Shown here: positions 39,578 through 47,990 of the stretch, one piece after another
Layout: each line of letters opens with the position of its first letter
Position numbering within the stretch: the first letter of the stretch is position 1
Source: Actinoallomurus sp050942425
GTDB taxonomy: Bacteria; Actinomycetota; Actinomycetes; Streptosporangiales; Streptosporangiaceae
NCBI RefSeq assembly: GCF_050942425.1
Contig: NZ_CP192063.1
Span: 7,316,001-7,380,000, forward strand
Length of the DNA: 64,000 bases
Direction of reading: 5' to 3'
Made by a program: the position numbers and the translations under genes
The notes under the pieces: generated by a model
The model's input: the letters and a program-made list of their open reading frames with translations, nothing else
The model's database searches: none
What the model was told of the DNA's origin: nothing

Positions 39578-40141
39578 TTACAGGGAGATGTAGACGGGGA
39601 GGGTCCAGCTCTGACGGCATTCGTGCGATCCGGCATTCAGGTCGCAGCCTTCGACGCCGATGCGGTACTGACCGGGGCGAAGGCCGGTCCAGAAGACCGA
39701 TCCGCTCTGCTCGGGGCACATCTGCAGGGTGCCCACGGCACCGCCGCACTCCTGGTCGCCGTTGATGTCCTGGCCGTCTCGGCGGATGTTGACCAGCCAG
39801 TCGACGTAATGGAACGGATCACTGCTGCCCCAGTCGAAGTGGACGATGCTGCCCAAAGTCCGGTAGGCGGAGACCACCATGTTGTTGCCCTGGCTCGGCG
39901 ACCAGGCGATCGCCCCGTTCTCGAACCACTGGTACATGCCGTTGCCGTAGACGGACGCGTCACCGGTCGGGCAGCCGAACGTGGCGCGGTGCTGCTGCCA
40001 CCGCGGGGTCAACTGCTCGGGAACGGAATGGCCACAGTCCGCCCTGGCGGCGGTGCCCACCGCCGCGAGGGCGGGCACCGCACCGGCCGGCCCGAGGACG
40101 AGGGTGAGGGCCACGGCCACGCACTGGATCGCTCGCTTCAT
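39578..40141 (-). CDS. Secreted protein with LGFP-like segment
   Basis: 187 aa with a signal peptide (1-26, VPALA|AV). The mature part holds one LGFP-type repeat (RWQQHRATFGCPTGDASVYG, then GMYQWFENGAIAWSP), a motif seen in cell-wall-associated actinobacterial proteins, followed by a Cys-rich beta domain (CGG, CPE, CDLNAG, CRQSW). Function unknown; probably acts at the cell wall or outside the cell. Monocistronic, convergent with the RraA gene. Confidence 0.7.
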   Translation of the reverse strand: MKRAIQCVAVALTLVLGPAGAVPALAAVGTAARADCGHSVPEQLTPRWQQHRATFGCPTGDASVYGNGMYQWFENGAIAWSPSQGNNMVVSAYRTLGSIVHFDWGSSDPFHYVDWLVNIRRDGQDINGDQECGGAVGTLQMCPEQSGSVFWTGLRPGQYRIGVEGCDLNAGSHECRQSWTLPVYISL

Positions 40142-40352
40142 CGGCTCTCCTGGGCGATCGAGGTTTGATTACTCTTTGTGCTCATTTGAATACCGAGGGT
40201 ACTGGATGGCGAGCCGGGATTGCGGCGAGTTCACCGAACCGCATGACCAAGCTCACATGACCGGTTACGCTTTGCTACGAACCGCGTCCCACCGCGGTGT
40301 GACCCAGAAGCGGTCAGTGAAACCCAACGCGGCTTACCCCCGGAGGCCGGCC

Positions 40353-41174
40353 ATGGTGGCACAGCGCGACCCGTACGAATCCCCCACGATCCGAGCGTTC
40401 GCCGCTGAACTGGAGACGTGGCGCAGCGACGCCGGACTGTCGAAGGTCGAGCTCGCCGAGACGCTCGGGTACACGCCACAGCTGATCAGTCAGCTCGAAG
40501 GCGCCAAGAACCTCCCGTCGAAGAAGTTCGCCGAGGACACGGACACGTTCTTCAAGACCAACGGCCTGTTCGTCCGGCTGTGGAAGCTGGTCAACGACAC
40601 CCGCCACCTCGCCGCCCTGCCGCCGGGATTCTCCGACTTCGTCGAGCGCGAAGCCCAGGCGGACGCGATACGGGTCTTCGGACTCCTGCTGGTCACCGGC
40701 CTGCTTCAGACCGAGGAGTACGCCCGCGAGATCCTGCTGACCGTCCAGCAACCGAACGTGCTTGATCGGTTCATCGCTTCGCGCATGGAGCGTCAAGCGA
40801 TCCTCGCCCGCGACAAGCCGCCACGCCTGTGGGCCACCTTCGACGAGAGAGCCCTGCGTTGCACGGTCGGCGGTCCGGACATCATGCGGTGTCAACTCCA
40901 GCATTTGCTGGAGGCATCCGAACGCCCCAACATCATGATCGAGGTCGTGCCGATCAGCGCAGGCGCCTACGCCGGCCTGGAAGGTGACTTGACCTTGCTG
41001 AGCTTTGACGGGAGACCCGACCTCGCGTACACCGAAGCCGCTGGTCGCGGGCAAGTCGTGGAAGACACGGCCGGGGTCGCGGACTTCCACGTAAGGTACG
41101 ACTTGATCAGGGGACATGCCCTGCCCGTGGCGGAGTCCCGAAGGTTGATCAAGTCGATCCTGGAGAGCCTATGA
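40353..41174 (+). CDS. XRE-family regulator with DUF5753
   Basis: 273-aa protein of the very common actinobacterial type: N-terminal HTH (residues 12-65: SKVELAETLGYTPQLISQLE) and DUF5753 sensor region (about 90-270: GLLQTEEYARE, DFHVRYDLIRGHALPVAES). It normally pairs with a DUF397 protein encoded immediately downstream, as here (4-bp ATGA overlap), in circuits that affect development or antibiotic production in streptomycetes. ATG 40353 is chosen because of the GGAGG just upstream. Confidence 0.92.
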   Translation: MVAQRDPYESPTIRAFAAELETWRSDAGLSKVELAETLGYTPQLISQLEGAKNLPSKKFAEDTDTFFKTNGLFVRLWKLVNDTRHLAALPPGFSDFVEREAQADAIRVFGLLLVTGLLQTEEYAREILLTVQQPNVLDRFIASRMERQAILARDKPPRLWATFDERALRCTVGGPDIMRCQLQHLLEASERPNIMIEVVPISAGAYAGLEGDLTLLSFDGRPDLAYTEAAGRGQVVEDTAGVADFHVRYDLIRGHALPVAESRRLIKSILESL

Positions 41175-41278
41175 ACACGCTCGACCTGTCGGCGGCGGAG
41201 TGGCGCAAGAGCAACCGCAGCGGCGGAAGCGGCGGCCAGTGTGTTGAAGTGACCGCGATCACCTCCCCGTCCGCCTGA
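41171..41278 (+). CDS. Truncated DUF397 protein (35 aa)
   Basis: It begins as a normal DUF397 domain (AEWRKSNRSGGSGGQCVEV) but stops after 35 codons; family members have about 60 residues and continue with a VAVRDSKDP-type segment. A remnant of that segment (DPNDPG) is readable in the +1 frame just beyond the break, so a frameshift is likely. The start overlaps the stop of the DUF5753 regulator. It may be non-functional or a shortened partner. Confidence 0.7.
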   Translation: MNTLDLSAAEWRKSNRSGGSGGQCVEVTAITSPSA

Positions 41279-41315
41279 CCCAAATGACCCGGGACTGATC
41301 GTCAGCAGCGCCCGT

Positions 41316-41350
41316 ACGAGCCTTCCTCCTGCACCGGGAGGGAGGCTCGT
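41316..41350. terminator. Terminator between convergent genes
   Basis: A 14-bp stem with one wobble (41316-41329 and 41337-41350) and a 7-nt loop separates the DUF397 gene from the enoyl-CoA hydratase gene. Confidence 0.75.
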
Positions 41351-41407
41351 CGTATGCCGGGCACGAGGCCGGGCAGGGTCGGGCCATGCGCGACGTGGTA
41401 CGCCCAG

Positions 41408-42256
41408 CTACTCCACACTGGAGCCGGAGTGGTACTGGAATCGCGTCACCCAACGTGGGAGATCGAGTTCGACGTCGCTCCGCTGCTGGAGTCCCGCCTC
41501 GAATAGGTGCTGTGCGACGTACTGCTGGGCCGGACGGTTCACTGCGGCCCAGAAGGCATCCATCTGGTCCTTGTACTCGGCCTCCGGTCGCTGCGTGACG
41601 AGGTTGACGAAGTGCTTGATGTCCCTGATCGTCTGCACGTCGAAGGAGGCGACGCGGGATGCGAACTCGTCGACGAAGCCGTCGAGCTCCTTGTCAGGCA
41701 AGGCCCGATTCACGTACCCGTACTGCTCGGCGAGAGCTCCGTCGTAGTCGAGGCCACCATAGAGGATCTCGAAGGTCCGTCCCCGTCCGACCAGAGCGGG
41801 CAGGCGTGAGGCGGGTCCTCCACCCGCGATAGCGCTCATGCCGATCTCGAACTGACCGACGATGGCCTTCTCGCGGCTGGCGAAGCGTATATCGGTAGCG
41901 AGCAGGAATTCGCTGCCCGCACCGCGCGCCCTGCCCCTGATCGAGGAGATGGTCGCCAGGGGAAGGGAGCCGAGACGGGCGAGCAATGCCGTCCAAGGGT
42001 GGACCTCCTCCGGGTGGGCCAGAACATGCCTCAGCTCGTTCTCGTCGGAGAGGTCGTAGTGGGCCAGATAGAAGTCGGGGTCCGCGCTGTCAAAGATGAT
42101 GACCGCGAGACTGTCGCTCGCCTCGGCACGCGTGAACAGGGCATTCAGCTGGCTCGTCATCGTCGCGTCGACGAGATTGACAGGAGGATTGTTGAACGTC
42201 ACTCGCCACAAGGCGGCCGAGTGCTCGGTCAGGATGAACCGTGTCGGTGATTCCAT
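41408..42256 (-). CDS. Enoyl-CoA hydratase/isomerase-family protein
   Basis: 282-aa crotonase-fold protein: FNNPPVNLVDATM, FLAHYDL-type segment (FYLAHYDLSDE), ISSIRGRARGAGSEFLLATDIRFA oxyanion-hole region (ends ISSIRGRARG and FLLATDIRFA), and AIVGQFEIGMSAIAGGGPASRLP. The usual Glu-pair of enoyl-CoA hydratase is not clear, so it may be an isomerase or act on another acyl-CoA. ATG 42256 is chosen at MESPTRF. It stands alone on the minus strand. Confidence 0.8.
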   Translation of the reverse strand: MESPTRFILTEHSAALWRVTFNNPPVNLVDATMTSQLNALFTRAEASDSLAVIIFDSADPDFYLAHYDLSDENELRHVLAHPEEVHPWTALLARLGSLPLATISSIRGRARGAGSEFLLATDIRFASREKAIVGQFEIGMSAIAGGGPASRLPALVGRGRTFEILYGGLDYDGALAEQYGYVNRALPDKELDGFVDEFASRVASFDVQTIRDIKHFVNLVTQRPEAEYKDQMDAFWAAVNRPAQQYVAQHLFEAGLQQRSDVELDLPRWVTRFQYHSGSSVE

Positions 42257-42502
42257 GAATCTGACGCTAACGTCCACCCGAGTGGTGCATAAGAAGGCCA
42301 TCTCGCGATCTATTAACTATTTAAGCAGCGCTATTGCCTCAGTTATCACATCGACCTCATCAGTGTCGGATACCTGGCCGATCTCTGGCAGGCGTTTCGG
42401 TGCCCATTTTGCGGCGCTGCTCGGTGCGCTCGGCGAGCAGGTCGCCGTCGGGCGGGCGGCCCTGGCGGCGGACCGCTGCCCGGGACCGGGCAGGATCGGG
42501 CC

Positions 42503-43099
42503 ATGGGCGATGTGAATCCGGCGGAGTTGTGGATCGTGGCGGGGCCGCCCGCGAGCGGGAAGTCGACGGTGGCGCGGCTGCTGCTCGATCGGCTGCGGCC
42601 GGTGCCCGCCCTGTTGGACAAGGACACGATGTACGGGCCGTTCGTCGCGGCGACGCTACGGGCCTCCGGGCGTCCGGACGGTGAGCGCGAGGGGCCCTGG
42701 TACGACGAGCACGTCAAGGGACACGAGTACGCCGGGATGACGGCGACGGCTCGGGAGATCCGCTCGCACGGCTGCCCGGTGCTGCTGAGCGCCCCTTTCA
42801 CCGGCCAGATCCACGACGCCGGACGCTGGCGGGACTGGGTCGAGGAGCTGGGCGGGCCGCCCGTCCACCTCATTTGGGTGCGATCCGACGCCGAGACGCT
42901 CCGCGCGCGGCTGCTGAGCCGGGGCCTGGAGCGGGACTCCGGAAAACTGGAGCGGTTCGAACGATTCCTCGCCGCCATTCGGGTCGACGAGCCGCCGGTC
43001 GTGCCGCACACCGTCCTCGACAACCGGTCGACGGCCCGGCCGCCGACCGAACAGGTCGACGAGGCGTTCTTCAGCGGTGGAACAGCTCGCGGAGGTTGA
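42503..43099 (+). CDS. P-loop kinase-like ATPase
   Basis: 198-aa AAA_33/Zeta-toxin-like P-loop protein: Walker A AGPPASGKSTVARLL (res 13-27), DKDTMYGPF after strand 2, LLSAPFTG as the Walker B-like strand, and IWVRSDAETLRARLLSRGLERD as LID (ends IWVRSDAETL and RGLERD). Probably phosphorylates a small molecule. Its 3' end overlaps the convergent membrane-protein gene by 29 bp. Confidence 0.78.
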   Translation: MGDVNPAELWIVAGPPASGKSTVARLLLDRLRPVPALLDKDTMYGPFVAATLRASGRPDGEREGPWYDEHVKGHEYAGMTATAREIRSHGCPVLLSAPFTGQIHDAGRWRDWVEELGGPPVHLIWVRSDAETLRARLLSRGLERDSGKLERFERFLAAIRVDEPPVVPHTVLDNRSTARPPTEQVDEAFFSGGTARGG

Positions 43100-44882
43100 C
43101 GACGAGCAGCACCCCCGCGACCACCACCAAGGGAGCCAGCAGGACGTACCGGCCGCCGTAGATCACCGCCAGCCCGAGCCCCACGGCGACGGTCAGACCC
43201 CCGGCCAGCATGACCAGTCCGGTCGCGAAGGCGAGCAGTTTGCGCTTGACCCATGCCTCCATCGTGACGAAGAACAGCACGACGGCGGCGAGGAGGATCG
43301 TGACGGGCTCGTGTGGGACGACGAAGACGCCGACGAGTGCCAGCAGGAACAGCGGGGTGCTCAGCGCCGCCCACGCGTGCAGGAACCTCGTGCGGGGCCC
43401 CCGGAACGGCGTGTACGGCAGGTGGGGTTCGCGCAGATGCGCCTGCGCGGCCTCCGGCGCCGGCGGGCGGGCCAGCGTGGCCTCGTGGGCACTGCGCTCC
43501 TCCACCAGCTCGGTACGGTCGCGGACGAGCAGGGCCAGGGCGGCCTCGGCCTTGACCACCTCGGCCGCGCGCCGGCGGGCGAGGTTCCGGGTGTTGCGGT
43601 GCCCGGCCAGGGACAGCGCCGTCGTACGGAGCCGGCGCAGCTCCGCACGGCTCTGCTCGATCTCGGCGTCGGCCGCCTTGATCTCCTCGTCCAGGGCGGA
43701 GACGCGCGCCCGCAGGTCCCGTCGCTCCTCCGCGGGGCTCGGCGGGATCTTCTGCAACCCCGCCCAGCCCAACGGGTCGGCCCACAGGGCCCGGACGCGC
43801 CCGTCGCGCTCGTACCGCGGCCCGGCCGGGGCCCGTTCACCGCCGACCCAGTCCCGGGTGTCCCGCCCCCACAGCCCGCGGAACCCCTGGACCCACGGCG
43901 TCTCGTCGGAGATGGGCACCGTCCGCCACGTACGGGCCCGGCCGGGACCGATCCGCTCCCCGTCGCCGAGCGCGTAGTCGATGAAGGGGATGCCGACGCC
44001 GTGCTGCGGCTTCTCCCGTGACCAGGGGAACGCCAGCGCCATCAGCCGCTGCACCCAGCGGACGTAGCGTTTCAGGCGTGCCGGGTTCACGGTGACGAGG
44101 TACTGGCCGGAGAGGAACGCGCCGGAGTGCGAGCCGGCCCCGACGAAGACCACCGGGTGGTCGCCTTCCTTCCGCAGGTCTGGGTCGTCCCAGCGGCGGC
44201 GCAGATCGTCGCCGCGCTCGTCGTGCGCGGAGACCGCGACCCAGGCGGGCCGTGTGCCGTCCTCCGTCTCGGCGAGGTAGACGGTGACCGACTCCCAGTC
44301 GCCCTCGTGGTCGTTGACGCCGGCGAACGTCGTCCGCCAGTCGTTCATCGCGTACAGGAACCAGTACTGCAGCACGATGTAGCCGCCCTCGCGGACGACC
44401 CGGCCGTAGTAGGTCGCCCGGTCGCGGCTCAGGTGGCGTTCGTCCAGGTCCGCGGCTGCCGCCGCGACCCCGCCGGGCACCGAGCCGCGCAGGAACAGCG
44501 AGGCGCGCAGCAGCACGTCGAAGACCCGCCCGATCAGTCCGACGGCGGCCAGGCGGCCCGATCGGGCGATGGGCAGCTTGGCGCGGGCGCGGTGGGCGCG
44601 GACCTCACGCCGGCCGAAGGGCCGCTGCACGAGCAGCAGCGACAGCGCGGTGTCCGGGCGTTCGGCGGCCGCGGCGACCAGGCGGTCCGCCGTGAGGTCG
44701 CCCGCCTCGACGAGGCGTTGGTCCCCCTGCCACAGGCTGCAGCAGCCGATGTAGTCCTCGGCGTCGACGGGGAAGAACCGCTCGCCTCTGGTGTAGGCGA
44801 GGATCGGTTCGTACCGCCGCAGCAGTTCCAGGTCGTGGTCGTGTCGAACGGCCCCGACTTCCTCTGACACCGGTCCCCCCAT
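43071..44882 (-). CDS. Vps62-like membrane protein with coiled coil
   Basis: 603 aa. The N-terminal 380 residues resemble Vps62-type proteins (RRYEPILAYTRGERFFPVDAEDY, shown as RRYEPILAY and GERFFPV; NDHEGDWESVTVYLAE; FVGAGSHSGAFLSGQYLVTV). A coiled coil follows (about 415-495), then four hydrophobic helices (about 525-600) at the C-terminus. Function unknown in bacteria. I chose ATG 44882, preceded by GGAG; the open frame continues upstream without conservation. Divergent from the small four-TM protein gene. Confidence 0.75.
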   Translation of the reverse strand: MGGPVSEEVGAVRHDHDLELLRRYEPILAYTRGERFFPVDAEDYIGCCSLWQGDQRLVEAGDLTADRLVAAAAERPDTALSLLLVQRPFGRREVRAHRARAKLPIARSGRLAAVGLIGRVFDVLLRASLFLRGSVPGGVAAAAADLDERHLSRDRATYYGRVVREGGYIVLQYWFLYAMNDWRTTFAGVNDHEGDWESVTVYLAETEDGTRPAWVAVSAHDERGDDLRRRWDDPDLRKEGDHPVVFVGAGSHSGAFLSGQYLVTVNPARLKRYVRWVQRLMALAFPWSREKPQHGVGIPFIDYALGDGERIGPGRARTWRTVPISDETPWVQGFRGLWGRDTRDWVGGERAPAGPRYERDGRVRALWADPLGWAGLQKIPPSPAEERRDLRARVSALDEEIKAADAEIEQSRAELRRLRTTALSLAGHRNTRNLARRRAAEVVKAEAALALLVRDRTELVEERSAHEATLARPPAPEAAQAHLREPHLPYTPFRGPRTRFLHAWAALSTPLFLLALVGVFVVPHEPVTILLAAVVLFFVTMEAWVKRKLLAFATGLVMLAGGLTVAVGLGLAVIYGGRYVLLAPLVVVAGVLLVVNLRELFHR

Positions 44883-45005
44883 CGTGACGACGACTCCGCA
44901 CGTTATACCGGCCCACATCCCCGCAAAGCACAGGCGACGGACGCGCTTGAAAGGTTTCTTGCCGGGTAACCCGTAGGCGCCCGAGAGTTCAGGAGCTGAT
45001 TTTCC

Positions 45006-45749
45006 ATGACCGGGATGCTTCGAGTACCTCGCAGCAGGGGTGCGCTCAGCGGTGTGATCCTCGTGCTGCTCGGCCTGTGGGGCGGCTTGGCCGCACTGGC
45101 GGGTCCGTACTTCCACTTCGCGTTCACGCCGGACAAGGCGTGGTCGTTCACGTCCGGGCGTGTCTGGCTGGAGATCCTGCCGGCCTGCGCCCTCCTGATC
45201 GGTGGTTTGATCCTGCTGGTCAGCGCCAACCGGGCCACGGCCGCGGCCGGGGCGTGGATCGCCGCGCTCGGCGGCGCCTGGTACGTCGTCGGTGGGCCGC
45301 TCAGCGTGCTGTGGTCCGCCGGCGACCGGCTCGGCGCGCCCGTCGGTGGCACGACGCGGCAGGTCGTCGAGCAGATCGCCCTGCTGTCCGGCCTGGGCGT
45401 GGTGGCCGTGTTCTTCGCCGCGGTGGCGCTGGGCCGCCTCGCGGTCGTCGGGGTCAAGGACGCGCGTCTCGCCGAGCGCGATGTGTACGTCGAGGAGGCT
45501 CCGGCCGTGGAGGAGCCGCGGCCGGTGCCCGAGGACCGGCCCGGCCCGATCGAGGCGACGCAGCCGTTCCCCCGCCGTACGGGCCGGGTTCCCGTCACCC
45601 CGCCCGAGGCGCCCCGGCCGACCGAGCAGGCGGCGCCCCGGCCGGTCGAGCACACCGTGGCCCCGGCCGAGCCGTCGGACCGCAGGGTCGCGGGCGGTCC
45701 CACCGAGGACGACACCCGCACCTTCCGCCGGCCGGGCGAAGGCATCTGA
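45006..45749 (+). CDS. Four-TM protein with proline-rich cytoplasmic tail
   Basis: 247 aa. TM segments lie at about 14-33, 57-73, 80-100 and 124-146; the remaining 100 residues are acidic and Pro-rich (EEPRPVPEDRPGPIEATQPF) without a fold signature, resembling phospho- or FHA-target tails (TQPF, TRTF). No family recognised. Divergent from the Vps62-like gene, which is also a membrane protein of unknown role. Confidence 0.7.
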   Translation: MTGMLRVPRSRGALSGVILVLLGLWGGLAALAGPYFHFAFTPDKAWSFTSGRVWLEILPACALLIGGLILLVSANRATAAAGAWIAALGGAWYVVGGPLSVLWSAGDRLGAPVGGTTRQVVEQIALLSGLGVVAVFFAAVALGRLAVVGVKDARLAERDVYVEEAPAVEEPRPVPEDRPGPIEATQPFPRRTGRVPVTPPEAPRPTEQAAPRPVEHTVAPAEPSDRRVAGGPTEDDTRTFRRPGEGI

Positions 45750-45795
45750 TCCACTGCGAGGGGATCTGATCCTCGGTCGTCTGCACACAGGCGTG

Positions 45796-46770
45796 TCAGG
45801 CGCCGTAGCGGGCGAGGATGGCGCGTGCCGATCCGATGATGCGGTCGCGCAGCTCCGGGGGCTCGAGGACCTCGGCGTCGGCGCCGAACTTCAGCAGGTC
45901 GGTATGGGCGTGGCGTACGGACTCGATGGGGATGACGGTGCGCACCCAGCCGTCCTCGTCCGGCGGCCCGGCGTTGCGCTGGGCGGCGCGGATCACCTCC
46001 GGAGTGAGCAGGTGGCGGATGGCCCGCATCCCGTCCGGGGAGAACCGGACCACCGCCTCGCCGGTGAACATCCCGCTGCGGAACCGCTCGAGGTAGGACC
46101 GCCAGAACTCGGTGAGGTCGAAGTCCTCGGGCCGCTCGAACTCCTCCTCGAGCATCTGCAGCCCGAGGATCCGGTCGACGCGGTAGGTGCGCTCGCCGCC
46201 GTCCGACCGGCCGATGAGGTACCAGCTGCCCGCCTTCAGCACCAGGCCGAGCGGCTCGACCGTGCGGGTGATGTCCGTGGGCGTCTTCCAGCGGCGATAG
46301 CGCATGTGCAGCCGGCGCTGTTTCCATACGGCGTCGGCGACCGTGTTGAGGTACGGCGTGGGCTCTGCGCCGTGGAACCAGCCGGGCGCGTCGAGGTGGA
46401 AGCGTTCGCGAATCCGCGCCGCGCGCTCGGCCAGCTGCGGGGGCAGCGCCGCCATCAGCTTCAGCTCGGCCGCCGCGAGGACCGTGCCGAGGCCGAGCTC
46501 GGCGGCGGGCCCCGGCAGGCCGGTGAGGAACAGCGACTCGGCCTCCTCCGTGGTCAGCCCCGTGAGACGCGTGCGGTAGCCGTCCAGCAGGCGGTATCCG
46601 CCCGCCGGGCCGCGGTCGGCGTACACCGGCACGCCCGCCGCCGACAGGGACTCGACGTCGCGGTAGATGGTGCGCAGGGACACCTCCAGCTCGTCGGCCA
46701 GCTCCTGGGCGGTCATGCGGCCCCGCGACTGCAGCAGCAGAAGGAGGGAGACCAGGCGGCTCGCACGCAT
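45796..46770 (-). CDS. YafY-type HTH/WYL transcriptional regulator
   Basis: 324 aa: N-terminal HTH_11 (RLVSLLLLLQSRGRMTAQEL, LEVSLRTIYRDVESLSAAGV), WYL domain (about 140-225: GSWYLIGRSDGGERTYRVDRI, given as GSWYLIG and RTYRVDRI) and a WCX-type C-terminal segment. WYL regulators often sense nucleic acid fragments or nucleotides and control DNA damage or defence genes. The target is unknown; neighbours are a quinone oxidoreductase and a membrane protein. Confidence 0.9.
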   Translation of the reverse strand: MRASRLVSLLLLLQSRGRMTAQELADELEVSLRTIYRDVESLSAAGVPVYADRGPAGGYRLLDGYRTRLTGLTTEEAESLFLTGLPGPAAELGLGTVLAAAELKLMAALPPQLAERAARIRERFHLDAPGWFHGAEPTPYLNTVADAVWKQRRLHMRYRRWKTPTDITRTVEPLGLVLKAGSWYLIGRSDGGERTYRVDRILGLQMLEEEFERPEDFDLTEFWRSYLERFRSGMFTGEAVVRFSPDGMRAIRHLLTPEVIRAAQRNAGPPDEDGWVRTVIPIESVRHAHTDLLKFGADAEVLEPPELRDRIIGSARAILARYGA

Positions 46771-46903
46771 GCGCCCAGTCTGCCGGTACGGGCCACCTCG
46801 CCCGACCGTACGGTGTGCCTGGAACGGCGACGCTCGTCCGGCGACCCGATGAGGGGCGGCGGGGCTCGAGGATCCCCCGGCCGAGCGGGCGGCGCGCGGG
46901 GGT

Positions 46904-47812
46904 TCAGATGACGATGACGGTCTTGCCGCGGGCGCGGCCGGTCCTGCTGTGGGCGAGGGCGGCGGGCGCCTGGGGCAGGGTCACGGTGTCGCCGATGAGC
47001 ACGCGGACGTGGCCGGCGTCGATCTCCTCGGCGAGGCGTTCCAGCCGGTCGGTGCCCGCCTCGCTGAGGAAGTTGGCCGCCTCGACCCCCGGGAACCCCT
47101 CATCCGGCACCGCGAAGACCGGGCTGAGCACCGTGCCGCCGGGTCGGACGGCGGGCAGCAGCCGGCGCAGCCCTTCGGTGTCGCTGACCAGGTCGATCAC
47201 GGCGTCGACCTGTGAGGTGAGCCGGTCGGCGACCGGACCGGCCTGGTAGTCGACGATCTCGGCCGCGCCCAGCGCCCGCATCAGGTCGGCCTTGTCCGCG
47301 GACGCGGTGGCGACGACCGTGATCCCGCGCGCGGCGGCGAGTTGCGTGGCGAATGTGCCCACGCCTCCGGTCGCCCCGACGATCAGGAGCCGGTGCGCGT
47401 CGCCGATTTGGTCGACGAGGTTCAGCGCCGTCGTCCCGGCGGTCGGCACGGCCGCCGCCTCACTCAGCGCGATCGTCCGTGGCGGGTCGGCGACGGCGCC
47501 GACGCGGGCGACGGCCAGTTGGGCGTACGACCCGCGGCCGCGCCGTGGATCGCCGAACTGCCCGAACACCGGGGTGCCGGGCCCGAAGGCGGTGACGCCC
47601 GGCCCCGCCCGCTCGACGGTGCCCGCCCCGTCGGTACCGACGACCAGGGGGAACACCGCGTCCGGGACGGCGCCGTCGATGACCTTCCAGTCGAAGGGGT
47701 TCAGCCCGGCCGCGGTCATCCGGACGAGGATCTCGCCCTGGCCCGGCTCGGGCACCGGCTGGTCGGTCAGCTCCGGTTCGGCCCCGAAATCGGACACCGT
47801 GACAGCTCTCAT
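46904..47812 (-). CDS. Zinc-free NADP-dependent quinone/enone oxidoreductase
   Basis: 302-aa medium-chain reductase of the quinone oxidoreductase group: PGQGEILVRMTAAGLNPFDW, GTDGAGTVE, IVGATGGVGTFATQLAAARG (NADP loop). It lacks the Cys/His zinc ligands of alcohol dehydrogenases. Reduces quinones or alpha,beta-unsaturated carbonyls. ATG 47812 at MRAVTVSDFG is chosen over the upstream frame. Commonly regulated by an adjacent helix-turn-helix protein; the WYL regulator gene lies downstream on the same strand. Confidence 0.88.
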   Translation of the reverse strand: MRAVTVSDFGAEPELTDQPVPEPGQGEILVRMTAAGLNPFDWKVIDGAVPDAVFPLVVGTDGAGTVERAGPGVTAFGPGTPVFGQFGDPRRGRGSYAQLAVARVGAVADPPRTIALSEAAAVPTAGTTALNLVDQIGDAHRLLIVGATGGVGTFATQLAAARGITVVATASADKADLMRALGAAEIVDYQAGPVADRLTSQVDAVIDLVSDTEGLRRLLPAVRPGGTVLSPVFAVPDEGFPGVEAANFLSEAGTDRLERLAEEIDAGHVRVLIGDTVTLPQAPAALAHSRTGRARGKTVIVI

Positions 47813-47990
47813 ATGGTCCCCCCGAAAACGGCCGCGCTGCATCGAGCACTACCCTGGGTAATCAAGGCTCATTCGTCGGCGCGCATGTTGGGCGATCTTG
47901 CCCTCGGCGGCGGATAGCCTTCAGGGGTCCCATGCCCCTGGTGATCATTGGCAGGTTCGACAAGTGCGACCGACAGGCCGTGGAGTGACC

